64,000 nt of DNA from Coprinus comatus (GCA_034638255.1 JAWPGT010000065.1:1-64000), one strand, 5' to 3'; shown: positions 52,625 to 64,000, counted from the first letter of the stretch. Translations and numbers: made by a program. The notes: generated from the sequence alone by a model not told the origin.

Positions 52625-55587
52625 TTACTTCAAAAGATTCAATATTCTACTTCTGTTCCATAATGATAGAAAAACTGCAGTATATATAATTGCTCTTTCT
52701 TGCCCCATATATCTAACCAATTTTCTAATTCTTGTAAGTCCTCCATTTCCACATTCTGCTGCACTAGAGTTGATTTTTCCTAATGATGGTTGGCTAGAAG
52801 AATATGTTTTAAGAAAATAGGCTGCACTACAAGATTTATGACCTGTAGAATGAAAATTATCAATGAGAAATAGGGTATCCATAAAAAAGTCTGGCTCTCT
52901 TGAACAACAATAAGGTCCAAGCTGGCAAGCAAAATCATAAATAACATATTTAGGAACTTTTGGCCATCTTGTAACCATTGCTGACAATACATCATTTCTT
53001 CCTTCACTTGAAGGAATACAATGATATCCATAGCAAATAGAATGAGTGCACCATGCACACATAATTCCTCCAGTTAAGCCAGATTCTCACATTTTCTACC
53101 TCTGTCTTTTGGCTCATTTCCAGCTTCATGTTTAAGACCAGGATATTGAGGTCTATAACGAATTTGGGGTAAACTATATTTACATCCACTCTATAGAAAT
53201 TTAGTAAAAAAAATAAGGTAGTTATAATATAAAAAATACCTTTTGCCATCCACCTTCAGTTTTTTCAATATTATCTATAATCTTGGGACAAGGATATTTA
53301 ATTATCTTTTCCATCAATCCTTTATATCTTTTGTTCATCCAAGAACAAACCCCAAGAATAGAGTTATCCCAATATGGTTGTTGTTTTCTTTCATAGTTTA
53401 GAATCCAAAATAAGGATGGAATACAACACAAACAATCGAAATTTGTTTTTTGGGTAAGACCATTGATAAAGTCTTCCAATAATAGTAATGCTGGTCGGTT
53501 AATAACTTGAAGAGCAGAGTCATTACTTCCTAACTATTCAATATGAGAATAGTATTGGTAACAGTTAATCAAGAATTGATAAAATACCTGGTAAAAAAAA
53601 TGAAACAACTTCTTTTGGACATTGATTATTATGTTTTGATATTGCACTTGTAGTGCAATATCGTTTAAAAAGTAAACCCAAAGATTGGTTTTCTTTATTA
53701 AGCATATCTTGAAGGATAGGGAGATTTTCAAGTCTTGTAATTAGTTTTTGAAGATTTTTGGGAGTAATTGTGGTATGAGATTCATCCTCAGAAGAATCAT
53801 TATCAGAAAGCAAGTTTTTGGAAGGAGGAGTAAGACATAAAGATTCTGAAAATATAGATCTTAATAGTTTTCTACAATCAGAATTTTCAATAAAAGCCTG
53901 GTTACGAATATATAAGCAATTTCGTATAGGAGCATTGGGATGAATAGAGGTTGGAGGATAGAGAGATTGTTGAAGATGTTTTTTGCTGAAGGCAAGTGTA
54001 ACTCCATCCCAAATTATAGTCTCTGGAATATCTTTACATTGAGGACATTTCATATCTTCTTCTAATAAAAGAAGAGAAGCATATCCAAACCAAGCAGAAC
54101 AAAAAGTCTTTTCATCCACAAAAGATAGAGAGCTTTGATATTTCTGATATCTTGAAGACACTACTTTTACCCAAGAGGTAAAAGGAGTTTCAGAGGTTGC
54201 ATAAGAAATAGTATAGTCTTCAAGAAGGTCATGGGAGAATAAGGAGTGGTTGTTGAGATTAAAGATTCCATATTCCCTACAATCTGGTCCAATTGCTTGA
54301 TAATGACTTTTAGAACAGCTTGGGCATTTTTGAAGTTGAATTCTTGTAGTGATTGATTTTGTAAGAGTATAGACAATACAATCCAACTCATAGGTAGAAT
54401 GTACTTTCATATATTCTTGTTCACAGGAATATTTGGAGAAATCATTCAAGGAAAGAAGAGGTGGAAGGTTGGTAACAGGAGGTGCTTCAGAATATAGGGC
54501 AATATTGTCGGTAGGAATCTGGAATGATAAAGGAGGTAATATAGGTTGATATGAAATGGGTTTATTGTCTTTAATCCCCACAATAGGAATAGAAAGATTA
54601 TCTAGAGATAAACCTTATTAATAAATCATAAAATGTTTAATAAATGTTTTCACCTCTATTATTAGGATCTTGAGATGCCAAAAATCCATTTCCATTGAAA
54701 TAGAGTATAGATCTTTGTATATGAGTACATTTGGTTCCAGGATCTTTGTTGCAACTTCAAGTTCCAAGACCATTATCAGGACCCTTATAAGAAGTAATAG
54801 TGTGACCTTTAACAGCATTGGGATCTTTTTTTGATGATACTGAAAAAAGATTAAGAAATCCAAATTCAATCCTTTCTCATAGGAAAATAATAACATCAGA
54901 GTCAATATCTAAAATATAACTTGAGTTATGATAAAATAACTTTAGAATAGAATTTAACCTTCAGGATCTTCAAACTTATTAGGATATTGTAATAAAAATC
55001 TTGTGTGAACGCAGTTATTGGTTGATATTCCTTGACCACAATAACAAATAGGCATAGGAGGGCTTGAAGAATAATCCATTTGTAAATGAAACCATTGATC
55101 CTATTATAGGTTTAGAAATAGAATGTATTATTTAAGTATTAATACATACCTTTAGAATAGATGATTTTGCATCCCAACCTGGAACAATGTATATATTTGA
55201 TGTAAGTCGATGGAAAGGAATTGCCTTAGTTGAAACTCCATTGACAAATTCATCATAGGTATCTTGAGAAGTTGGTAGTCCAAATATATCATCTTGTATA
55301 GATTGATCTGGTACTTCAGGCTCTAAAGATAGATTAAAGGTAGGTATACCAGTTATTGTAAGATGATCAAAAGGGTTAGAAGGTTCTTGAGATGTGGATT
55401 TAAAAGAAATAGATTTTCTTCTTCTTTTGAACCCAGGTTTTTGATGACGTGGTTTTTTCTGAGGTGTTGAACTTGGACCAGATAGAGGATCATCTAGAGT
55501 AGTCAAAGAAGAAAATGGTTCTGGAGGAGATTCCAGTGATAAAAGAGATGTAAAATCATTAGAGATTTGTCTTTGTCTTTTGCCCAT
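52625..55587 (-). pseudogene. KDZ transposase with cysteine clusters, lightly degraded
   Basis: Multi-exon minus-strand gene. First exon 55587-about 55145 (MGKRQRQISNDF, basic KPRHQKPGFKRRRK, disordered). Then a SWIM-like cluster, CYCGQGISTNNCVHTRF (near 55010), and a second cysteine segment, SCNKDPGTKCTHI (near 54740). A long exon 54581-53565 has CPSCSKSHYQAIGPDC and KCPQCKDIPETIIWDGVTLA. The transposase core follows: YRPQYPGLKHEAGNEPKDRG, GGIMCAWCTHSICYGYHCIP, VIYDFACQLGPY, FLIDNFHSTGHKSC, NSSAAECGNGGLTRIRKLVR and FLSLWNR. These blocks match fungal KDZ transposases. Lesions are a TGA just before SCNKD and a one-base shift near 53085 before GGIMC. Confidence 0.85.
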
Positions 55588-55663
55588 AGAGGTAGGAATA
55601 GAGAATATAACATAATAGTAGATAGAGTATAAAGATAGTAATACAAATTACATAAGTTCAACC

Positions 55664-56789
55664 ATGCCTTCTTCCAGACAACATCATCCAACTCAAAAGA
55701 TCCTTGATACTCCTATTGGTATTAAAAAGACCTGTCATCCTCCTACATGTCGTATATGCCCAAATAGACCACTTAAAAAGAACTGTGGATGTAGTGGGAA
55801 AAAAAAGGGAAGGATTCTTACTTCACAGGTGAATTTTTACTTTTATAAATGAATAGGTCTAATATTTTAATAGGAAGTATTGGAAAAAACATTAGTAGAT
55901 AGACAAGAAGAAGAAGGAAGTCCGGAATTGAGAGATGATAGTCCAGAGGAGGATAATATCTCTCATCATGATTCTCCTACTCCTCAAACTGGATTACAAT
56001 CCTCATATATTCCAGTTCCAAGAACTCTGTTATCTAATAGAGAAATGAGAAACTGGTCTGAAACACCAGGAACTGAAGATTCAAGAGGCTCAACAGACTA
56101 TGATGATATTGATAATGATTCAGATGACTCATCAACTCTAACAGTCTCAACTATGAATACACCAACTCCTGGAGGAACAGGAAATTTATTTGGTAAAAAA
56201 GGGGATAATAAAAGTTATAGTAATGGATTGGGCTATGTAGAAGGTGCAATGAAAGGAAATCAAAAATGGGGTATGTTTTTTTGTTATTATTGAATAATAA
56301 TAAAACTAAGAAAAGATAGAAATAAAATGACCAAGAGAATTAAGACCTTTAATCCAAGATGCAACAAAATGAAGTAAAAGATATAATCATTTACTTCCCA
56401 AGTTAATAGGATCAGTAAGTAATCCCATAATCTTATTAAACTATTAATAATAAAATTTTCTTTATAGGTAGAACGGTTTGCCCAAGAAACTGATTCATAT
56501 ACTATTATTCTTTCACAACCAACAAGTGGTGCACTTATGGATGCACATTATAGTTCACCAAGATTAAGAAGAGAAGGAAAGGAAGAAACAATTGAGTTTA
56601 TTGAGAAGTTTTGGCAAATGGTTAATACTATGGTAGTTGCAAGGAGGGGGGATACAAAAGGATTGGCAAAAGATTTGGATAAGGCAAAAAAAAGAAGTAG
56701 AAAAAGCAAAGGAGGAAATATTAAAAAAAGATGAGCTTTTGGAGGAATTAAGAGCTAAATTAGCAGAGATAGAAAAGCAGACATCTTAG
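55664..56789 (+). pseudogene. KDZ-associated small Cys-cluster and coiled-coil protein
   Basis: Divergent from the transposase (77 bp apart, so a shared promoter). Exon 1 (55664-55828) has CHPPTC-RIC-PNRPLKKNCGC, a compact cysteine cluster. Exon 2 (55874-56270) is acidic and disordered. A middle exon (about 56336-56415) reads PRELRPLIQDATK-stop-SKRYNHLLPKLIGS, and the last exon reads VERFAQETDSYTIIL, LMDAHYSSPRLRREGKEE and a predicted coiled coil EVEKAKEEILKKDELLEELR. The coiled coil is out of frame by one base in an A8 run (56686-56693). Role unknown; possibly a DNA-binding helper of transposition. Confidence 0.6.
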
Positions 56790-56890
56790 ATATCTTAGTA
56801 ATAAACCAAACACCAACATTTGTTTCATTTTTTTAAACTAAAAAAACTACTTTCAACAAACAAAAAAACAACTTTCAACAAACAAAAAAA

Positions 56891-58585
56891 CTACAATGTA
56901 AAAAATGTTTTATCAATGGTTTCTCCTCTTAATTTCTCATACCTATAAAACCAAAATCCAAGAATCCTTCCCATCCCTGTATCCTGGTTTCCTTTCATAA
57001 GAGCCAGTTCAGTTGAACCTGGCATAGGATGAAATGTTATAGTATTATTACAAGTAGCATTACCACAAGATATGGTAATGGGCAATAAATCTAGGATAGA
57101 AAATAAGTAGATATCAAAGATAAAAACAAAGATCTTACCCCAGCTGATATTCTTTAATTTTGTAATAGGCTTGTCATCTTTATTCTTCCTAAGAACCCAT
57201 GGTTTAAAAACATGACAAGAAGAACAGGAGTTTGGAAGGTAATGGCCAAGTGGTCAGAATTGTTTATTACCCCAATGAAGGAAACAAATTTCATCTGAGT
57301 CTTTCTTGATCAACATTATACAATTGGTACCAAGTCCAAGATCGAATTCAGAGTAAAGAATATTGGGGAAAAGGTTTTTGCTGCCCAAGATAAGTGTTTG
57401 TTGGAGAAATCAGAGGATAAAGAGATTGCAGTTGACAGGGTAAAAATCAAGTTGTAAAAACACCATAGAAAGCCAAAAGTATCTAGTAAAATAATGAGAT
57501 AGGAGATAATAATTAAAAATAATGCTTATGGAGATACAAGTTGATGAAGATCAGCCCTATCTTTTACCAAGAGAAAAGAACCACCACACATAATAAAAAA
57601 CAAAAGGGCTGTTTCATCTTTCTGAATTATTTTAAGTAAAGATGGAGGGAAAATGATTGGAAATAACTAAGAACATTATTAGTATATGAAAAAAGAAAAA
57701 GAGTAAATCTATACCTCAGAAATTGGAACAGCTTCCATGTTGGGAGGAGGATCAACCCAAATAAGCCCAGTATCAGGAGTAGAATGTGTATGAAGGAAAA
57801 AAATATAATGTTTGAATCTAAATAAATAGTTAGATAATTTTATTTCTGAATATTAAAATAGAAAATTACTTCTTTAGTTCAGTACAAAGCTTCACAATTC
57901 TCTTTTTGAGTTTCTCAACTGCAGTATCTGCAGATAGATTGATTTTAATTTCAATTAACTCCAAATAGCCATAAGGAGATCCTTTAGATCTTGGAAAATA
58001 GGATAGGAGATGTCCATAGGCCAAAGTAGAGACACATGATTTTGGGTTGAGAGATGAAAGTCGAAAAACAACAATGGCAGTATTATCGATATTAACAGTT
58101 GAGAACTTGGACCGAAATAAGATATTGGACTGGAGTGGAAAAGTTTGATTGAGATTTTCAAAAGGCTAAAAAATATCTGATTAGGTTTGGAATATCAATA
58201 ATTAAAAATATGAACCTTATATGGAGTGTAGTCTCCATTAGTCTTAATCCAACATTGAGGGCAGGTAAACTTCTGTTTTAAGTGTTGTCTTTCCAAGTTG
58301 GGAAGACAAACATCTCTACAGATTGCACCATCACAAGTATCACAAAAGATAAGATCTCCACCATTCATACAAAGAGAACAATACTAGATAAACATGTAAG
58401 TTAAATGAAAACAATAAAGAAACATATTATACAATGTGGTCATTTGTAGAAGTTGTGGTCTAATGGCTTGAAGTAGTAGTAGGACCATCAACTTCCATAG
58501 AATCATCTTTGAGAGAGAAGAAAGATCATCATCAAAGAGATCAATACTGTTGAGAGAGAGTTTAGAACATTTTCAAGGAGGCATG
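56891..58585 (-). pseudogene. KDZ-associated gene with PHD-like zinc finger
   Basis: Minus-strand multi-exon gene that is not a known transposase. Pieces in order: LFDDDLSSLSK then DDSMEVDGPTTTSSH (58540-58450); a PHD-like finger CSLC-MNGGDLIFCDTCDGAICRDVC to FTCPQCW (58385-58230); PFENLNQTFPLQSNILFRSK and STLAYGHLLSYFPRSKGSPY to VEKLKKRIVKLCTELKK (58165-57870); TGLIWVDPPPNMEAVPISE; NILYSEFDLGLGTNCIMLIK, CSSCHVFKPWVLRKN; and the end FHPMPGSTELALMKGNQD to TIDKTFFTL. An in-frame TGA follows GNKQF, and a frame change occurs near 58500. A PHD finger suggests chromatin reading. I found no TET/JBP-type HxD oxygenase motif. Confidence 0.55.
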
Positions 58586-58779
58586 ATGGTGGTATAAGTT
58601 AGAGAATGAAAGATATAATCTTGAAGTATTTGAATCAAAGATCAATCAATCAATCAATTAATCAATAGATATAAAAGGAATCTTATATTGAATTTAATGA
58701 AGAGATGCTTAAAGAAGAAATATGATATTAAAATATATTTCATTATAATATAATAGTTACAAGTGCGAAAATATGGCAT

Positions 58780-58796
58780 TTAGGGTTAGGGTTAGG
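58780..58796 (+). repeat. short interstitial telomere-like repeat
   Basis: TTAGGGTTAGGGTTAGG, almost three units of the usual fungal telomere repeat, lies at the right edge of the KDZ block. It could be a transposon end, a repaired break or chance. Confidence 0.8.
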
Positions 58797-60790
58797 ACGA
58801 CATTTTAGCAAAAAATTATATACATACCAAATACAAGTCAAAAAGAAGATAAAAAAAACACTTTCAATAAGAAGTTTGAGCTAACTTCATATTAAAAGTG
58901 AAAATGAAACATATACTACTTGTGGGTGCTCAAGCCACAAGGAATACATGTTCCAAAAGAAATGTATACTATGAAAAAAAATACTATGTACAACTACACT
59001 ACTTTACCTAAGACCTTGGAGTGATGAATCAGTATTAGAAATAAAGAACAAGTAAAAGAAACATCACCTGAAATGTTGTAAATCACAAACCACAATTTTG
59101 TGAACAACCTGAAATCCCCAATACATCAGTTGTCTAACAAATAAAAAGTTGAACTTACATTTCTACTCTAAATCTCTCCCACATAAGAAAACATAGAAAA
59201 CACTGATTAGAATAGAATAGATTAACAGACTGACACTCACCAAGTTTATCAACACCCAACACCTATCCCAACAATCTATAAGACAAGCCAAACATTAGAT
59301 AAGTAGAATTGAAATAGAAGTACTTACAAAAATGGAGGTTGAACCATACTGAAGATGAAGACACAAGAAGAAATCATCCCCCCAGACCCAGAACAACCAC
59401 CTACCTCCTCCGAAGAAGGGGTATCTTGGAAGTACAAAACCTCCAAGCACATAAATGGTTATTGAAAAGAGAACACACCATCTCTTTCTGCAAACAGGAA
59501 GAACCCTGGAAGTACGAAACCTCCAGGCACATTGATGATGATAATAATAATACAAGGACAACTCAAGGACCATCCTTCTCCTGCGAACAAGAGAAACCTT
59601 CACAACACAAAGTCATGAAGCACATTGAATGGCAAGGGACAACCCACACCCACCCCTCCTCCTGCGAACAAGAGGAACCCTGGAAGTACAAAACCTCCAG
59701 GCACATTAGGATGGAACAGCATAAGAACAACATCAGGACTTTGCGCATTTCCTTTGGGCTACTTGAGCTTCCTTTTCAAGCTTATACTCCTTGTAGTACC
59801 TTGGTGAATAATGCCCCAAGGAGCTCCAAGGAAAAAATTTTCAACAAGGAAATTCAAGTTCTCCCAAGTGCCAACCAAATATACTTTGAGAATTATTATT
59901 ATTAAGTAGCATCACAGTAGGGAAATCAATAAATTGACAATTGTGCAATGGGTACACGTCGTGGGGCTATATAATTAGTACTATTGAATAGGTGTCATTT
60001 GTGCGGTTCTGTAGAGCCCAAGAACGTGCCAGGAAGCCAAGATTTGAAGGTGTGACACCCTTGAGGAACATTCTGTAATTTGGACTTCACGAAATTTTGA
60101 AAATATGTGATCATGTGACAATGTGAACATGGACACATCACATACTGATGTTACTGCCTCTGTCTTCCCCCATCCCTTCCAATCCCCCTGACGAAATACT
60201 CAACCCCACACCTATGACCTTCCTACTCAACTCTTGGCTTGTGTAGCCTGGCCTACCCCTCCCCACCCACAACACACCAAACACAGGCCCTGTCACACTC
60301 CCCACTTCACAACCATCAGATGTCAAGACCACTAACACAATCAATTTCGCGTCATACACCACGATTTTAGGCTCGTTGGCACCGCATTGAAGAGACGAAT
60401 TGATAGAGGGTAGAACGACGCGATATGGTGGGGTATTCATTGGGTAAAAGTAAGTTCTCTCATTTTTATATACTTTCAACATACATTCCCCTTTAACATA
60501 CCCATATCTTCGTGTTTTTACGCGTTCTTAGGTGCTACAGAATGCTATTGATTACAGCTTTTGAATGCGAGTATTTACGCGCGACTTGGTGAAGAACTCG
60601 GTGTGCTATGATGGATTCCTTATAATTTCATGTAAGTTGATTATTTTTATCTACAATAAATTCACCTTTACTGATAATATTGTTCCGAAATCTCTTCACG
60701 TTTATTAGTAGTTTAGCTATTATATTATTACACTTGTATTAGATTAGATTCACAATACATATTTCTTTTTTAACTCCTACTACTCTTGAA
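58797..60790. other. gene-poor region
   Basis: Readings at 59339-59905 (+) and 60138-60482 (-) are open but lack family features. The first is made of nucleotide repeats (see 59425-59706). The second contains VLPSINSSLQCGANEPKIVV, which I do not recognise. Confidence 0.4.
59425..59706. repeat. dispersed hairpin repeat, three copies
   Basis: CTGGAAGTACAAAACCTCCA (with GCACAT following) occurs near 59425, 59504 and 59679. Each copy can form a CTGGA/TCCAG-type hairpin. The linking sequence (CTCCTGCGAACAAGAGGAA) is partly repeated too. Confidence 0.75.
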
Positions 60791-60859
60791 AAAATGATTA
60801 AGAATATATTATATTATATTATTTCAAAGCTTCTAAATGTGTTCCCATGTGATGCTCAA

Positions 60860-61045
60860 GTAGTTCCAAGCTTCCTGAAGGTAGAGGGACCTACTTGGAG
60901 TTCCTTGGGCAGGCTCCCCCAAGGCAATCCAAGGAGAAATGTGAAAATAATCATGTTACTTGAGATTTCCTTCAGACTCCTTGAACTTCCTAGGGGCCAC
61001 CTTCAAGGAGGTCCAAGGAGGTCCAAGGAGTCTGAAGGAATTGCA
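60860..61045. repeat. CCAAGGA-rich inverted repeat region
   Basis: Many copies of CCAAGGA/TCCTTGG and AAGGAGGTCCAAGGAGGTCC lie in both orientations. Similar motifs occur at 59750-59840. Probably a decayed non-autonomous element. Confidence 0.5.
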
Positions 61046-61959
61046 CAAAGTCCTGATGAATGATATCAATGCCAGCTCTACATTTCCGAAACGAGCGGCA
61101 AGTCAACATGTGTCCCTATGTAATGAAGACCTTTCAAAGAAAGGTAACACCAGTACCACACACAATCATGTTCATAGCTGGGGCCCTTAGCATGAATGAA
61201 GATTATGATGCAGGGCTGCCTCTGGTGTGACATCATTAAGGTAGAAGAATAAACGGGAAGACTGAAATAAAAATACCAAGAATAGAAGTAACTTTACATT
61301 ATAAATAGTACTCACCTTATTATAGCACATGCTATAAATATAAGTTGATCAACACAGACAACGACAATGAGGATACTGGTGATCATGGATGACAATGATA
61401 ATCACCAAGATGAATGATGACAAGGCCAATAACATACATTGATTGTAGACAATGACGAGGGAACCGGCTGTTCATAGACGATGATGACAACAATGATGAG
61501 AGGATCAAAGATGATGATAGAATTGTAAAGCAGCAAGCAAGTGATTAATACATAAGCCAAGTCTCGAGAACAATGAAGCAGATGTTGAACAAGGGGGATA
61601 CAGAGACGACAAAGGTGGGGGATGGTGGGGGGAAATAAGAAAGAACATTTTCGTGCTTGGGCTGGTATATATGGCCCCTGATCCTGAGGACCCTGGGTCT
61701 GATGCCACGTCACCAGGTCTTGTCAGACCATGTGAAACTGGGCCGATTACTAGATGGGCATTCACATCATGATTCAGCAGTCAAGCCATTGACATTCATA
61801 CATGAGACCATGATGTAAAACATGTATTTTTAAGAGAAAAAAGAATATACAACAAAGAACAATGTACCTCTGTAATAACATATGTATCTACAACCTGATC
61901 CTGCAATGACACAAACCACAAAGGAGGCTTTTTAATGAAATTGACGTTGTAAATAGATT

Positions 61960-62300
61960 AAGAATCAGGATCAGTGATGACATGTAAATGGGGAGGATCA
62001 ATAATCATCCTTGACTTGTAAACAGTGGAATCAAGAATCGTTGACGACATGTAAACATCTATGACATGTAAACGGGGGATCAAGAATGATTGATGACATG
62101 TAAACCATGAGGATCAAGAATCATCGACGAAGCATAAACAGGGGGGATCAAGAATAGTCCAGGGCATGTAAACCAGGAGGATCAAGAATCATCGATAACT
62201 TGTAAAGAATTGTTGACAACATTTAAATGGGGGGGTGGAGGTCAAGAATCATCAACAATCTGTAAAGAATCGTCGACAACCTGTAAACCAGGAGGATTGA
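61960..62300 (+). repeat. degenerate minisatellite, about 35-bp unit
   Basis: Roughly nine imperfect units share GACATGTAAAC, then GGAGGATCAAGAATCATCGA. No reading frame persists. The preceding stretch 61063-61959 shows nothing coding that I can support. Confidence 0.85.
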
Positions 62301-63108
62301 GATGGCCGATGAGTCACTGGCCAGGAGAGCATGACACCGTCACCCATAGTGTCTGGGTAAGCACTGTCTAGTTCCATGTAAGCAATGGCAAGAGGAGGAA
62401 GATAACTTATGGTGTACGACATCGGCTTCCAACCTCATTTTCCTAAGTCTGAGCAGCCCATTGACACCTTCTCGCTCTCAGTGTCATGGACTCATTGTAC
62501 CTGCGGACAACACTGTATAATAAGAAGTAGATCATTCCGGACCAGTGTAAAATAAAACTAAATAACGTACCGCAATGACAGAAAGCATTGCTCAAGAAAT
62601 GGGGAGAAGGACAGATGACCCAAAGGGTCTTCCTCCCACATTTGGCATCTTCTGGTCAAGTGTTTCTCTCAACGTCCAAGTCCAGGCGCAGTCCCTTGGT
62701 TTGCTACTTATTTTTCTCGATGGTTCGTGATCCCTGTTGCTCTCAATAGTAGCTTCCCGCTGCCTCGCTCTCTCCCGTTCTCGGACTCATTCAACATCTT
62801 TCTGTTCTTGTTCTCGTTCAACATCTTTCCATTCTCATTCTCATTATCTTTCTCTCTCCCGTCGCTCGCCTCCTCCTGCCGTCTGTCTGTGCTGCTCATC
62901 TGTACTCCGGGGTTCCTTCTTATCCTGGCTGTGTGATCCAGCAGGATCCAAATTCACATCCCTTCCCCTCATCTTTGGCGTCCCTTCCCCTCGTCTTTGG
63001 CATCCCTTTGAATGTGTTCTGCTCAACCTCAGTGGTCGCAAGATTGCCACCAAATTATAATGTGAGTAGCATATACATAAGTTCTTCTTGTGTTGTTTAT
63101 TCATGACA
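62301..63108. other. intergenic, C/T-rich tract
   Basis: A CT-rich stretch at 62730-62890 creates open readings on both strands (Ser/Leu/Phe-rich), typical of low complexity rather than a gene. Confidence 0.5.
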
Positions 63109-63362
63109 TTTAGGATTACTGTACTGCGCGTGCACATGCCGAACTTGGGTCTCATCATCACACAGATGGTGATTGTGGTACAGAAGGTTTTTCGACAGAT
63201 GCTGACAGTTCAAAGACAGAATCCGACCCTGGCACCACAGAACTCAAGACTGCGAGCACAGCTGGAAGTACGTTGACAGAGGCAGGTTGCTCTGCTCCAG
63301 AAGATTCAATCTCAGAATGTTCCAACTCTGATGTGGAGATATATTTGGAGGCTCAAGGTTAG
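63109..63362 (+). other. possible exon of an unknown gene
   Basis: An open stretch reads CTARAHAELGSHHHTDGDCG onward, Ser/Thr/acidic, to SNSDVEIYLEAQG and a stop at about 63360. A further open piece (EGDASKPPTVIPFHSVSAM, about 63464) follows an intron-like GTGAGT...AACCAG at 63411-63463. The frame and start are unclear. The gypsy LTR at 63680 follows it. Confidence 0.25.
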
Positions 63363-63679
63363 GGTGATTCTGCAATGCGGATGAATTGTGTTGGGTCTAG
63401 CTCCATTACCGGTGAGTTTTATTATGTATGAATTTGAGGGATTTTGTGCTTAATTATAACCAGAAGGAGATGCTTCTAAGCCTCCCACTGTTATTCCTTT
63501 CCACTCAGTTTCTGCCATGACTCCTGGGATGCCTGAAAATGGTGAGCAGATTGTTTACTCCCTATTACACATCCTCATGCCCATACCCACAGACAAACAC
63601 ATCCTTAGACCAACTTACAATACAATCAACCAGGGTGGTAATGACTGGGTCACCAAACCAGATGTTGAGGGATGGGCTT

Positions 63680-64000
63680 TGTTACGGTTTCATATTTATC
63701 ACGACTAATCATTAGAACTAATGATGGACGATAGTGTACTTTCTCTTACTCATTTCACATAGCCTTGGACTACTGTTTCATATAGCCTCGGACTAGTACT
63801 TTCTACGGACTTCCACTTGTCGTTTCACTCACCGTTTCAGCTGTAGATAGTTTTACCTTCCTGTCTCACATGTATCATGCACAGCCTACAACCTGTACAT
63901 CGTAGTTGTATAAATACATGGACAGCGACAGAGATTAAGCTTCAGCTTAATACTCTACGTCCTCCGTTCTACTTGCTATCATCGTTCTGCCTCTACCTTG
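63680..64000 (+). repeat. gypsy LTR, plus strand, right end outside window
   Basis: Starts TGTTACGG, has TATAAATA at 63909-63916 and, about 25-40 nt later, a hairpin ATTAAGCT-tc-AGCTTAAT (63933-63951). This repeats the promoter plus start-site hairpin layout of the LTR at 5018-5641, so I infer a related self-priming gypsy element beginning here. Confidence 0.6.

Larger units (their letters stand above)
52335..58760. mobile_element. KDZ-class (Kyakuja-Dileera-Zisupton) DNA transposon with accessory genes
   Basis: An AT-rich block with composition unlike its surroundings lies between the copia break and telomere-like DNA. It holds a minus-strand KDZ transposase relic with its cysteine clusters, a divergently transcribed small Cys/coiled-coil gene and a third minus-strand gene with a PHD-like finger. 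Palindromic subterminal repeats lie at the left end. I could not define terminal inverted repeats or a target duplication, so borders are approximate. Confidence 0.7.

Noticed and set aside
56891..58585. TET/JBP oxygenase companion of the KDZ element
   Set aside because: I looked for an HxD...H...R oxygenase pattern in the accessory genes and did not see one; the finger resembles PHD instead.
58780..58796. TTAGGG run as a chromosome end
   Set aside because: Fewer than three units and sequence continues for 5 kb beyond it.
59339..59905. 188-codon plus-strand ORF
   Set aside because: Made of short nucleotide repeats with hairpin potential; no family features.
61960..62300. CRISPR-like array
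   Set aside because: Units are degenerate tandem repeats without unique spacers, in a eukaryotic genome.
62737..63060. Ser/Phe/Leu-rich ORFs on both strands
   Set aside because: Produced by a CT-rich tract, which opens all frames.

Overview
The window is nuclear DNA from a filamentous basidiomycete, most likely an Agaricomycete. The evidence is many short (about 50-70 nt) GT-AG introns with CTAAC/TTAAC-like branch sites, a eukaryotic initiator tRNA-Met, STAND/NACHT proteins, a KDZ-class DNA transposon with fungal-type cysteine clusters, and chromodomain and non-chromodomain Ty3/gypsy elements. No prokaryotic features are present. The species cannot be read from the sequence alone.

Layout. 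(1) 1-5641: the 5' part of a minus-strand Ty3/gypsy retrotransposon that looks young. It has an LTR, gag and an apparently uninterrupted pol running off the left edge. Its LTR/leader junction looks like a Tf1-type self-priming system. (2) 5.6-19.1 kb: ordinary host genes. These are an alternative NADH dehydrogenase (+), a WH1+CRIB cytoskeletal regulator (-), an initiator tRNA-Met (+), a large acidic repeat protein with a C-terminal hydrophobic tail (-), and an ArfGAP with a Q-rich tail (-). (3) 19.4-44.26 kb: a segmental duplication of about 6-9 kb units. Each unit starts with a large NACHT STAND/NLR-like gene whose C-terminus is a degenerate protein-kinase domain. This is followed by an antisense GDP-mannose 4,6-dehydratase relic and, in two units, a small unknown gene and a relic of the mitochondrial tRNA-modification GTPase MSS1/MnmE. 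Unit A has an apparently intact NLR, unit B has lost its start codon, unit C carries several frameshifts, and a fourth unit is only a stub at 44.06-44.26 kb. (4) 44.26-58.8 kb: nested mobile elements. A hAT element is cut by a relic of the first gypsy LTR. It is followed by a decayed chromovirus that contains a solo LTR with a perfect 5-bp target duplication and a copia element. The copia element is cut in its integrase by a KDZ transposon carrying a transposase relic and two accessory genes. (5) 58.8-63.7 kb: gene-poor minisatellite DNA. (6) 63.68-64.0 kb: the start of another plus-strand gypsy LTR.

The host genes look independent of one another. The coherent story is in the accessory half. 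Innate-immunity-type NLR genes have expanded by duplication with passenger gene fragments and decayed at different rates. The neighbouring transposons record successive insertions, and the older LTR elements show heavy CpG-to-TpG/CpA decay. All exon boundaries were read by eye and have not been checked against transcripts.
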